DNA of 21,831 bases, taken from NCBI GenBank assembly GCA_004556205.1, contig SFIL01000028.1:1-21831 (forward strand). The letters run 5' to 3'. The notes beneath the pieces were generated by a model, which was not told the origin of the DNA, did not search any database, and saw only the letters and a program-made list of their open reading frames with translations. Made by a program: the position numbers and the translations under genes. This stretch comes from Clostridiales bacterium (lineage in GTDB: Bacteria; Bacillota; Clostridia; Oscillospirales; Oscillospiraceae). Of this stretch, positions 7,496 to 15,628 are shown piece by piece (within the stretch, counting starts at the first letter, position 1; the number at the start of each line of letters is the position of its first letter).

Positions 7496-9709
7496 ATGAA
7501 AATAATCCATATTATCTCCGGCGGCGACGTCGGCGGCGCGAAAACGCACGTGCTGTCCCTGCTCGAAGGGCTGAACAAAACCGAAACCGTTCATCTGATC
7601 TGCTTCATGGAGGGGGATTTCTCTGCCGAGGCGCGTCAGCTCGGTATTCCGACAACCGTAATTGAGGACAAGAACCCCCTGCGTGCACGCAAACGCATCC
7701 TCGCCATGATCCGACACGACGGCTATCAGGTCATGCACTGCCATGGTGCGCGCGCAAATATGATGGGAATGCTCCTGCGAAAGCAGGCGGGAATTCCTAT
7801 GGTCACCACCGTCCACAGCGACTACCGCCTCGACTATCTCGGACGGCCGCTCGCCGCGCTGACCTACGGCAATATCAACAAGCTCGCGCTGCGGCGCTTT
7901 GACGCATGGATCGGCGTTTCGCCGGTCATGACGAAGCTGCTGATTTCGCGGGGCTTTGACCCGCAGCGCATCCATACGCTCTACAACGGTGTGGATTTCT
8001 CTTCCGAGCGCACGCCGTTGCCGCGCGAGGAATATCTGCGGAGCATCGGCCTGCAAACGCAGGAGGACACCGTCGTCTTCGGCATCGCCGCGCGCATCTC
8101 GCCCGTCAAGGATATGACGACGCTCGTGCGCGCCTTTGCAAAGGCGGTGCAGATCTGCCCGAATATCCGCCTTGCCATCGCGGGCGAGGGTGAGCAGGAG
8201 ACGGAGATCCGCGCACTTGCCGCGTCGCTGTGCCCTGCGGGAACGGTCTGCTTTGCCGGCTGGGTGCGCGACACAGACAGCTTTTACAACGCCCTCGACG
8301 TCAATCTCCTGACCTCGCTCTCCGAGGGCTTTCCCTACGCTCTGCCCGAGGGCGCGCGGATGCACTGCGCCACGATCGCCTCTGAGGTCGGCGGTGTGCC
8401 GTATCTGATCGACGACGGCGTAAACGGCTTGCTCTTTCCCGCGCAGGATGTGGAAATGCTCACACAGCACATGGTCTTTATGGCACAGAATCCCGCCAAG
8501 CGGCGCGAGATGGGCGAAAAGCTGTACGAAAAGACGAGGCGTGACTTCTCGCTGGAGGCAATGCTTGCGCACCAGAAGAACATCTACGAGACGATTATCC
8601 GCCGTGCCGCCCGTCCGAAGGGCATCCGTGACGGCGTGCTGATCTGCGGCGCCTACGGCAGGGGCAACAGCGGCGACAACGCCATCTTAGACGCAATTAT
8701 TGAACAGCTTCGGCATATTGACCCCGACCTGCCTCTCTGCGCGCTCAGCCGCAAGCCGAAGGAGACGCGCCTGTGCGCCGGCATTGACGCGGTTTATACC
8801 TTTAATATTTTCAAAATCGGCAGACGGCTCCGCCGTGCAAAGCTCTATGTCAGCGGCGGCGGCACGCTCATGCAGGACGCGACGAGCACGCGTTCGCTGC
8901 TGTATTACCTGCTTTCCATCCGTCAGGCGAAGTGGAACGGCTGCCGCGTGATGCTCTATGGCTGCGGCATCGGGCCGATCAGCCGCCCGCGAAACAGACG
9001 CCGTGCGGCAAAGGCGCTCGACGGCTGTGCGGACATCATCTCCGCCCGCGACCGCTATTCGCTTGAGACACTGCAGGAATTAGGCGTAACAAAGCCCGAA
9101 ATCCACCTCAACGCCGATCCCGCTCTGCTCATTGACCCGCCCGAGACGGACGAGCTGCGCGGCTATCTGCGGCGAAGCGGCATTCAGGAGGGCAAGCAGT
9201 ATGTCATGGTTGCCCTGCGGCCGTGGCAGGGCTTTGAGGAGCGCGTCGGCGCATTTGCCGCCGCGTGCGAGTATGCGCATCGGGAGTACGGGCTTGTGCC
9301 GCTTCTGTACGCGATGGAGCCTGCCCGAGACGAAAGCGCTGCCCGCGCAGTCGCAGAAAAGCTGCGCTGCCCGCATCTGCTGCTCAGCGCGGGAACGAAC
9401 GGCTCGGAGGTGCTTGCGCTGGTGCGCAGGATGTCGCTTGTCGTGTCTATGCGCCTGCACACGCTGATTTTCGCCTCGGGTCAGGGCGTGCCGATGGTCG
9501 GCGTGGTTTATGACCCGAAGGTCAGCGGCTTCCTCGACTATTTGGGGCAGGATCTGTACCTGCCGCTGACAGAGGTCACCGATGCCGCGTTGGACGATCT
9601 GATCGACGCGGCGATGGCAGAGAAGCCGTTCGAAGAGGAAAACTTTTTGCGGCTGCGCCGCCTCGCGGCGGAAAACGAAACGCTTGCACAGAAATTACTG
9701 GAAGAATAA
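7496..9709 (+). CDS. Fusion of GT4 glycosyltransferase and CsaB-type polysaccharide pyruvyl transferase
   Basis: This 737-residue protein joins two enzymes. Residues 1 to about 370 are a GT-B fold GT4 glycosyltransferase: an N-terminal GGDVGGAKTHV glycine-rich loop, a VSPVMTKLL segment, RISPVKDM in the donor domain, and an EX7E motif (EGFPYALPE). Residues about 378-737 form a polysaccharide pyruvyl transferase domain of the CsaB type, starting ICGAYGRGNSGDNAIL, then SGGGTLMQDATS and, near the end, SMRLHTLIFASGQGVPMVG. Known CsaB enzymes transfer pyruvate from phosphoenolpyruvate to the secondary cell wall polymer, enabling SLH-domain anchoring. The fusion would couple sugar addition to pyruvylation of the same glycan, which is inference. 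It is a stand-alone rightward unit ending in a terminator. Both domains retain their hallmark motifs and no frameshift is seen at the junction. Confidence 0.88.
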   Translation: MKIIHIISGGDVGGAKTHVLSLLEGLNKTETVHLICFMEGDFSAEARQLGIPTTVIEDKNPLRARKRILAMIRHDGYQVMHCHGARANMMGMLLRKQAGIPMVTTVHSDYRLDYLGRPLAALTYGNINKLALRRFDAWIGVSPVMTKLLISRGFDPQRIHTLYNGVDFSSERTPLPREEYLRSIGLQTQEDTVVFGIAARISPVKDMTTLVRAFAKAVQICPNIRLAIAGEGEQETEIRALAASLCPAGTVCFAGWVRDTDSFYNALDVNLLTSLSEGFPYALPEGARMHCATIASEVGGVPYLIDDGVNGLLFPAQDVEMLTQHMVFMAQNPAKRREMGEKLYEKTRRDFSLEAMLAHQKNIYETIIRRAARPKGIRDGVLICGAYGRGNSGDNAILDAIIEQLRHIDPDLPLCALSRKPKETRLCAGIDAVYTFNIFKIGRRLRRAKLYVSGGGTLMQDATSTRSLLYYLLSIRQAKWNGCRVMLYGCGIGPISRPRNRRRAAKALDGCADIISARDRYSLETLQELGVTKPEIHLNADPALLIDPPETDELRGYLRRSGIQEGKQYVMVALRPWQGFEERVGAFAAACEYAHREYGLVPLLYAMEPARDESAARAVAEKLRCPHLLLSAGTNGSEVLALVRRMSLVVSMRLHTLIFASGQGVPMVGVVYDPKVSGFLDYLGQDLYLPLTEVTDAALDDLIDAAMAEKPFEEENFLRLRRLAAENETLAQKLLEE

Positions 9710-9748
9710 AAAACCTCGGAGTCTTCACAACGGAGACTCCGAGGTTTT
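9710..9748. terminator. Bidirectional intrinsic terminator
   Basis: A perfect 15-bp stem (AAAACCTCGGAGTCT, 9710-9724, with 9734-9748) has a 9-nt loop. The A-run on one side and T-run on the other make it usable in both directions. It begins right after the GT4-CsaB stop codon and faces the convergent GH3 gene ending at 9815. Confidence 0.88.
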
Positions 9749-9814
9749 ATGTTTCCTTTGGAAGCTATGAACAAATCAGTAGCGGCGCTCAGCGGATTTA
9801 TTCAGCGTTTCCCT

Positions 9815-11122
9815 TTATTTGATGATGCCGTAGCGGTATTTGAGCAGGAGAATCCGCAGGACGCTTTCCTCAAGACGCGCCTCGGTCAGCTCGCCGTTTT
9901 CGACGGCATCCAGCACGGCGGCGACCGCCTCATTCAAATCCTCCGGCATCAGCACGATGTCGCAGCCCGCTTTGAGCGCCAGCACCGCCGCCTCACCGCA
10001 TTCATAATACTCCGTGATCGCGCCCATCTCGTGCGAGTCCGTTACAACCACGCCGGTAAAGCCCAGCTCACCGCGCAGAAGGTCGGTCACGATCGTGCCC
10101 GACAGGTCGCAGGGCGTGTTGTCTCCCGTGATCGCGGGAGCGGACATATGCGAGATCATTACCATCTCCGCGCCCGCCTCGATGCCCGCCGCAAAGGGCA
10201 GCAGCTCCGTTTTGCGCAGTTCCTCAAGCGTCCGCTCCGTTACGGAAAGCCCCTCGTGGGAATCCGCTTCGGTGCTGCCGTGGCCGGGGAAGTGCTTGAG
10301 GCATGAGATCGTACCGCCGTCCTGCAGACCCTCAACCATCGCCGCAACCATCTTGGAGGCGACCTCGGGATCGTCGCTGAAGGAACGGTCTCCGATCTCG
10401 GTGTTGTTCGGATTCGTCACAACGTCCGCCACGGGTGCAAAATCGACATTAAAGCCGACGGAGGCAAGCTGCGCAGAGAGGGTCTGCCCAACCTGACGCA
10501 CAGCGCCCGCGTTGCCCGCCGCGCCGTAGGACGCCATCGGGTCGAGCGTGTCTGTCACGCCGATGCCGCTCAGCCGCGAAACTCTGCCGCCCTCTTCATC
10601 CACGCAGATCAGCAGCGGACAGGCTGCATAGCTCTGCGAGTCGGCAATCATGTCACGAATCTGACTTTCACTGTTAATATTCTCTCCGAAATAAACGATA
10701 CCGCCGACGGGATGCTGCTCCAACGCCTTGCGTGTGGCATCGCCGGCGATGTCCACGCCGGTAAAGCCCGTGAGTGTGCGCGGTGTGACGAGGAAGAGCT
10801 GATAGACCTTCTCCTCGAGCGTCATGCTGTCCAGCAACTCCTGCGCCTTCTCCATCTCGGGAGAGACGGTCGGCGCGGCAGTCGTCGGCTCCGTTTCGCT
10901 CGGTTCCGTCTCCGTTTGCGTCGGCGCGGTTGATTCGGTCGGCGGTGCGGATTCGCTCGGACGCGTCTGCACCTCGCCCTTTCCGATTGCGGGCGCATCC
11001 GTCGAGTTCTGTACCGCGTAGACCACGAGCGCCGCCACAACAAGCACGATCAGCGTCAGCAGCACGATCAGTACGTTCCGCAGCCCTTTGCCGTTGTTCT
11101 CCTTCTTCGGTTTCTCGCTCAT
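9815..11122 (-). CDS. Membrane-anchored glycoside hydrolase family 3 protein, NagZ-type beta-N-acetylhexosaminidase
   Basis: This 435-residue protein has a basic N-terminus, a transmembrane anchor (about residues 16-36), a Thr/Glu/Pro/Ser-rich linker (about 45-90) and a single GH3 N-domain. KHFPGHGSTEADSHEG carries the Asp-His dyad (D287, H289) that serves as acid/base in Gram-positive NagZ. D362 in VVVTDSHEMGAI matches the nucleophile. Enzymes of this type release terminal GlcNAc from peptidoglycan fragments, and being outside the membrane fits the known Bacillus arrangement. The DEEGGRVSRL segment is also typical. The start is supported by AAGGAG 10 bp upstream. The gene has its own promoter and stands alone between two other units. 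The family call is firm; the exact substrate is inferred. Confidence 0.88.
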   Translation of the reverse strand: MSEKPKKENNGKGLRNVLIVLLTLIVLVVAALVVYAVQNSTDAPAIGKGEVQTRPSESAPPTESTAPTQTETEPSETEPTTAAPTVSPEMEKAQELLDSMTLEEKVYQLFLVTPRTLTGFTGVDIAGDATRKALEQHPVGGIVYFGENINSESQIRDMIADSQSYAACPLLICVDEEGGRVSRLSGIGVTDTLDPMASYGAAGNAGAVRQVGQTLSAQLASVGFNVDFAPVADVVTNPNNTEIGDRSFSDDPEVASKMVAAMVEGLQDGGTISCLKHFPGHGSTEADSHEGLSVTERTLEELRKTELLPFAAGIEAGAEMVMISHMSAPAITGDNTPCDLSGTIVTDLLRGELGFTGVVVTDSHEMGAITEYYECGEAAVLALKAGCDIVLMPEDLNEAVAAVLDAVENGELTEARLEESVLRILLLKYRYGIIK

Positions 11123-11150
11123 TTACATATCTCCTTCGCGTTTTTTTATC

Positions 11151-11179
11151 ATTTTAGCCGATAGGCGCAAAAAAAACAA
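11151..11179 (-). promoter_or_regulatory. Promoter of the GH3 gene
   Basis: On the minus strand TTGTTT (11179-11174) and TAAAAT (11156-11151) are 17 bp apart, with a T-rich run in the spacer. The predicted start is near 11144, giving a leader of about 22 nt that carries the AAGGAG site. Confidence 0.55.
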
Positions 11180-11212
11180 CCCCCGTCCGGAAAATAGTAC
11201 GTTCGGCTTTTC

Positions 11213-11240
11213 TTGACATTTTGGAATTTTTGGGTATACT
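11213..11240 (+). promoter_or_regulatory. Promoter of the topoisomerase operon
   Basis: A perfect TTGACA (11213-11218) is followed after 16 bp by TATACT (11235-11240). A second TATACT at 11240-11245 is a less well spaced alternative. Transcription would start near 11247, about 50 nt before the ATG at 11297. It lies back to back with the GH3 promoter, separated by about 34 bp. Confidence 0.7.
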
Positions 11241-11296
11241 ATACTATATATAGTGGATTACTATGCGAAATAATGCACAAAATGTGTGAGGGTACT

Positions 11297-13276
11297 ATGG
11301 CAAAAAAGCAGAATTACGGCAACGACAGCATCAGCGCGCTCAAGGGCGCCGAACGCGTTCGCAAGCGCCCCGCCGTCATCTTCGGCTCAGACGATCTGCA
11401 CGGCTGTGAGCACGCGGCTTTTGAAATTCTCTCAAACGCCATCGACGAGGCGCGCGAGGGATACGGCAATTTGATTATCGTCACGCGCTACGCCGACCGC
11501 AGCATCGAGGTGGAAGACTTCGGGCGCGGCTGTCCCGTGGACTGGAACGAGAAGGAGCAGCGGTATAACTGGGAGCTGGTCTTCTGCGAGATGTACGCGG
11601 GCGGCAAGTATAACAACAACAGCGGCAACAACTATGAATACAGCCTCGGCTTAAACGGGCTCGGCACCTGCGCCACGCAGTACGCCTCGGAGTTTTTTGA
11701 CGCGCGCATCTACCGCGACGGCTTCAAATACACCCTGCATTTCGAGCGCGGCGAGATCGTCGGCAAGCTGAACAAGGAGCCTGCCGACCGCAAAAAGACC
11801 GGCTCGCTTTTCCATTGGAAACCCGATTTGGAGGTCTTTACCGACATCGACATTCCCGCCGAGTATTACCTCGACGTGCTCAAGCGGCAGGCGGTCGTAA
11901 ACGCGGGCGTGACCTTCCGCTTCCGCAATCAGGTCGGAAGCAAATTTGAGACGACGGAGTTCTGCTACGAAAAGGGCATCCTCGGCTATGTCGAGGAGCT
12001 GACCGAGGGCGATTCCTTCACAATGCCGCAGCTTTGGGAGTGCGAGCGCAAAGGGCGCGACCGCGCGGATATGCCCGATTATAAAGTCAAAATCTCCGCC
12101 GCGCTCTGCTTCTCGCGCAAGCTCAGCCGTCTGGAATACTACCACAACTCCTCGTGGCTTGAGTACGGCGGCGCTCCTGACAAGGCGGTGCGCAACGCCT
12201 TTGTCTACGCCATTGATGCCTACCTCAAGCAGAGCGGCAAATATGTGAAAAATGAGGCGAAGATCACCTTTCAGGATGTCGCGGACTGCCTCGTGCTGGT
12301 GACAAACTGCTTCTCCACGCAGACCTCCTACGAAAATCAGACGAAAAAATCCATCAACAACAAGTTCATCCAAGAGGCGATGACGGAGTTTTTGCGCAGC
12401 CGTTTGCAGGTCTATTTCATCGAGAACAAGGCAGAGGCGGACAAGATCGCCGATCAGGTTCTCATCAACAAGCGCAGCCGTGAGACAGCCGAAAAAACCC
12501 GCACTGCCGTCAAGGGCAAGCTCGCGGGTAAGCTCGATATTGCCAACCGCGTGCAGAAATTCGTCGATTGCCGCAGCCGTGACACCAGCAGGCGCGAACT
12601 GTATATCGTCGAGGGCGATTCCGCAATGGGCTCGGTCAAGCTCTCGCGCGACGCGGAATTTCAGGGTATCATGCCCGTGCGCGGCAAAATTCTCAACTGT
12701 CTCAAGGCGGATTACAGCCGCATTTTCAAGAGCGAGATCATTACCGACCTCCTGCGCGTGCTCGGTTGCGGCGTCGAAGTCAAGGACAAGCACGTTAAGG
12801 ATCTGACCTCCTTCGACCTCACGAATCTGCGTTGGAGCAAGATCGTCATCTGTACCGACGCGGACTTTGACGGCTATCAGATCCGCACGCTGATTCTCAC
12901 GATGCTCTACCGTCTCGTGCCGACCCTCATCCGCGAGGGCTATGTCTATATCGCGGAGACACCCCTGTTTGAGCTGAACACGAAGGACAAGACGTTCTTT
13001 GCCTACAGCGAGGCGGAAAAGGCGGAGATTTTGGAGAAAACCGGCAATCAGAAGGTTACCGTTGCCCGCTCAAAGGGCTTGGGCGAGAACGAGCCGGACA
13101 TGATGTGGCTGACGACGATGAATCCCGAGACGCGCCGCCTTATTAAGGTCATGCCCGAGGACGCAGAAAAGACCGCCTTCTATTTTGATCTCCTTCTCGG
13201 CGATAACCTTGCAGGCAGAAAGGACTATATCGCAGAAAACGGGAGCCGGTATTTGGATTTGGCGGATATTTCGTAA
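11297..13276 (+). CDS. Type II DNA topoisomerase subunit B (GyrB/ParE family)
   Basis: The ATPase subunit of a gyrase/topoisomerase IV-type enzyme, 659 residues. The GHKL fold is recognisable: EILSNAIDEA holds the catalytic Glu and the Mg-binding Asn, GRGCPV is the second motif and GLNGLGT the glycine loop, where family members usually have GLHGVG. QTKKS corresponds to the transducer QTK loop. The TOPRIM metal site is seen as VEGDSAMGS and TDADFDGYQIRT. The start at 11297 (MAKKQNYG) has GAGG upstream; an in-frame ATG at 11213 lies inside the -35 box and cannot be the start. The A subunit follows 104 bp downstream, so the pair forms one enzyme. Sequence is divergent from canonical GyrB, and length and partner suggest topoisomerase IV or a lineage-specific paralogue. 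A gene symbol is withheld because gyrB versus parE cannot be decided here. Confidence 0.9.
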   Translation: MAKKQNYGNDSISALKGAERVRKRPAVIFGSDDLHGCEHAAFEILSNAIDEAREGYGNLIIVTRYADRSIEVEDFGRGCPVDWNEKEQRYNWELVFCEMYAGGKYNNNSGNNYEYSLGLNGLGTCATQYASEFFDARIYRDGFKYTLHFERGEIVGKLNKEPADRKKTGSLFHWKPDLEVFTDIDIPAEYYLDVLKRQAVVNAGVTFRFRNQVGSKFETTEFCYEKGILGYVEELTEGDSFTMPQLWECERKGRDRADMPDYKVKISAALCFSRKLSRLEYYHNSSWLEYGGAPDKAVRNAFVYAIDAYLKQSGKYVKNEAKITFQDVADCLVLVTNCFSTQTSYENQTKKSINNKFIQEAMTEFLRSRLQVYFIENKAEADKIADQVLINKRSRETAEKTRTAVKGKLAGKLDIANRVQKFVDCRSRDTSRRELYIVEGDSAMGSVKLSRDAEFQGIMPVRGKILNCLKADYSRIFKSEIITDLLRVLGCGVEVKDKHVKDLTSFDLTNLRWSKIVICTDADFDGYQIRTLILTMLYRLVPTLIREGYVYIAETPLFELNTKDKTFFAYSEAEKAEILEKTGNQKVTVARSKGLGENEPDMMWLTTMNPETRRLIKVMPEDAEKTAFYFDLLLGDNLAGRKDYIAENGSRYLDLADIS

Positions 13277-13289
13277 CAAGGAGGACTAA

Positions 13290-13324
13290 GGGCTAAGGAC
13301 TGTTTTGCTCTTAGTCCTTAGCTC
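13290..13324. repeat. Intergenic hairpin with GCTAAGGACT motif
   Basis: GCTAAGGACT (13292-13301) pairs perfectly with AGTCCTTAGC (13313-13322), extendable by two outer pairs, around an 11-nt loop. An alternative 9-bp pairing uses AGGACTAAG (13282-13290) and CTTAGTCCT (13310-13318). It occupies the 92-bp gap between the two topoisomerase genes and has no T-tract, so it is not an obvious terminator. GCTAAGGACT recurs at 19441-19450. Confidence 0.6.
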
Positions 13325-13380
13325 CGCATAGTCTCCGATCCATATAAAATTTCCCTTTACAGAAAAGGATGAAGCGATCT

Positions 13381-15624
13381 ATGGCAAAGAAGAAAAAGGA
13401 ACAAGATGTAAAGAAAAACATCAATTCGTCGCGGGTCGAGGGACTGCGGGCGGAGGTGCTCGAGCAGCCGATCACCGACACACTGACGGTCAACTATATG
13501 CCCTACGCGATGAGTGTCATCGTCTCGCGCGCCATCCCTGAGATCGACGGCTTCAAGCCCTCGCACCGCAAGCTCCTGTACACGATGTACAAGATGGGAC
13601 TGCTGAACGGCGGCAGGACGAAGTCCGCCAACATCGTCGGGCAGACAATGCGCCTGAATCCGCATGGCGACGCGGCAATTTACGAGACGATGGTACGTCT
13701 CTCGCGCGGCAATGAAGCGCTGCTGACGCCTTTCGTCGATTCGAAGGGCAACTTCGGCAAGGTCTACTCCCGCGACATGGCGTATGCCGCCTCGCGCTAC
13801 ACCGAAGCAAAGTTAGAGCCGATCTGCGCCGAACTCTTCCGCGACATCGACGCGGAAACCGTCGATTTTGTGGACAACTACGACAACACGATGCGCGAGC
13901 CGACGCTCCTTCCCACCTCGTTCCCGAACGTCCTCGCCTCCGCGAACATGGGCATCGCCGTCGGCATGGCAAGCAACATCTGCTCCTTCAACCTTCGTGA
14001 GGTCTGCAAGGCAACTGCCGCTTGGATCAAGAATCCCGACTGCGATCTGCTTGAATATATGCCCGCGCCCGATTTTTCCACCGGCGGCGAAATTCTCAAC
14101 TCTCCCGAAGAAATCGCGGAGATCTACCGCACGGGGCGTGGCAGCATCCGCCTCCGCGCCCGCTGGCGCTATGTCAAGGAGGGCAATCTCATTGAAATAT
14201 ATGAGATTCCCTATACCACAACAACCGAGGCAATTATCGACAAAGTCTCTGAACTGATCAAGGCGGGTAAGATTCGCGAAATCTCCGATATGCGCGACGA
14301 GACGGATCTGTCCGGTTTGAAGCTTGCGATCGACCTCAAGCGCGGCGTCGATCCCGACAAGCTCATGCAGAAGCTTATGCGCGCGACGCCGCTGACGGAC
14401 TCCTTTGGCTGTAATTTTAACTTGCTTATTGCAGGGATGCCGCGCGTTCTCGGCGTGCGCGAGATCATTGAGGAGTGGACTGCGTGGCGCACCGAGTGTG
14501 TCCGCCGCCGTATCTATTTCCAAAAACAGAAAAAAGCTGAAAAGCTCCACCTGCTCAAGGGTCTGAAACGCATCTTACTGGACATTGACAAGGCTATCCG
14601 CATCATCCGCGAGACGGAATCCGACGCGGAGGTCGTGCCGAATCTGATGATCGGCTTCGGCATTGACAAAATTCAGGCGGAATTTGTCGCAGAGATCAAG
14701 CTGCGCAACATCAACAAGGAGTACATCCTCAAGCGGACGCAGGAGGTCGATGACCTCGAGCGCGAGATCGCGGAGCTGGAGGAGCTGTTGAAAAGCGAGA
14801 AAAAGATTCGTAATGTCATCGTCAAGGAGCTGGACGCCGTTGCCGACAAATACGGCAGGGAGCGCAAAACAGGCATTGCCGCAGATACCGTTGAGGCACC
14901 GCCCGACGAGGACGAGGCGCTGCCCGATTATCCCGTGACGGTCTTCGTCTCCCGCGAGGGCTATTTCAAGAAGATCACGCCGCAATCGCTTCGGATGTCG
15001 GGCGAGCAGCGCTTTAAGGAGGGCGACGCGCTGAAATTCTCCTGCGAAACGACGAATGCCGCCGAGCTTTTGGTCTTTACCGACAAATATCAGGTCTATA
15101 AAGCCCGCTGTGCCGATTTTGACGACAGCAAAGCGTCCGTTTTGGGCGACTATCTGCCTGCGAAGCTGGGCTTCGACGAGGGCGAGAATGTCATGGAGGT
15201 CTGCTTCCCGGGCGATTATACGGGCTTTGTGCTGTTCGTCTACGAAAACGGCAAGGCGGCGAAGGTAGAGCTGTCTTCCTACGCGACAAAGTCCAACCGC
15301 CGCAAGCTCACGGGCGCGTACTCCGACAAGAGTCCGCTCAAGGCGGTGTTCCTGTGCAAGGAGGAGCAGCAGCTCGTGCTGTACTCCACCGAAAACCGTG
15401 CGCTGATCTTCTCAACGGCGCAGCTTGCGCCCAAGTCTACCCGTGCTACGCAGGGCGTCGCCGTCATGACCCTCAAGCGAAAGGCCGCCGTCCACCGTGC
15501 CGCGCTGCTCGAACAGAGCGGCATCGTCAACGCCGCACGTTACCGTACCCGCTCTCTCCCCGCCGCAGGTGCTCTCTTAAAAGAGGAGGACGCGGAGGAA
15601 AAACAAATTATTATGGAGCTGTAA
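13381..15624 (+). CDS. Type II DNA topoisomerase subunit A (GyrA/ParC family)
   Basis: The DNA breakage-reunion subunit, 747 residues. KPSHRKLLYTMYKMG and NPHGDAAIYETMVRLSR are the winged-helix region, and the active-site tyrosine is Y140 in ASRYTEAKL. GNFGKV and the long coiled coil (about 365-485, rich in Lys, Glu and Leu) match the family. The C-terminal part (about 515-747) should be a beta-pinwheel, but I see no canonical GyrA box (QRRGGKG), which favours a ParC-like, non-supercoiling enzyme. At the quinolone pocket the usual Ser is Ala98 and the acidic position is Glu102. The ATG at 13381 has AGGA 11 nt upstream; an ATG at 13369 overlaps that site. It forms a complex with the upstream B subunit and is followed by yitT with 4 bp between stop and start. 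Confidence 0.9.
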   Translation: MAKKKKEQDVKKNINSSRVEGLRAEVLEQPITDTLTVNYMPYAMSVIVSRAIPEIDGFKPSHRKLLYTMYKMGLLNGGRTKSANIVGQTMRLNPHGDAAIYETMVRLSRGNEALLTPFVDSKGNFGKVYSRDMAYAASRYTEAKLEPICAELFRDIDAETVDFVDNYDNTMREPTLLPTSFPNVLASANMGIAVGMASNICSFNLREVCKATAAWIKNPDCDLLEYMPAPDFSTGGEILNSPEEIAEIYRTGRGSIRLRARWRYVKEGNLIEIYEIPYTTTTEAIIDKVSELIKAGKIREISDMRDETDLSGLKLAIDLKRGVDPDKLMQKLMRATPLTDSFGCNFNLLIAGMPRVLGVREIIEEWTAWRTECVRRRIYFQKQKKAEKLHLLKGLKRILLDIDKAIRIIRETESDAEVVPNLMIGFGIDKIQAEFVAEIKLRNINKEYILKRTQEVDDLEREIAELEELLKSEKKIRNVIVKELDAVADKYGRERKTGIAADTVEAPPDEDEALPDYPVTVFVSREGYFKKITPQSLRMSGEQRFKEGDALKFSCETTNAAELLVFTDKYQVYKARCADFDDSKASVLGDYLPAKLGFDEGENVMEVCFPGDYTGFVLFVYENGKAAKVELSSYATKSNRRKLTGAYSDKSPLKAVFLCKEEQQLVLYSTENRALIFSTAQLAPKSTRATQGVAVMTLKRKAAVHRAALLEQSGIVNAARYRTRSLPAAGALLKEEDAEEKQIIMEL

Positions 15625-15628
15625 ACCG

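Noticed and set aside
7376..8572. Upstream extension of the DUF4330-like frame
   Set aside because: It runs antisense through the glycosyltransferase domain and across both promoters. The ATG at 7375 has a GGAGG site and starts the membrane helix correctly.
11213..11296. Earlier in-frame start for the topoisomerase B subunit
   Set aside because: The ATG lies within the TTGACA -35 box and upstream of the predicted transcription start; the added residues match nothing in the family.
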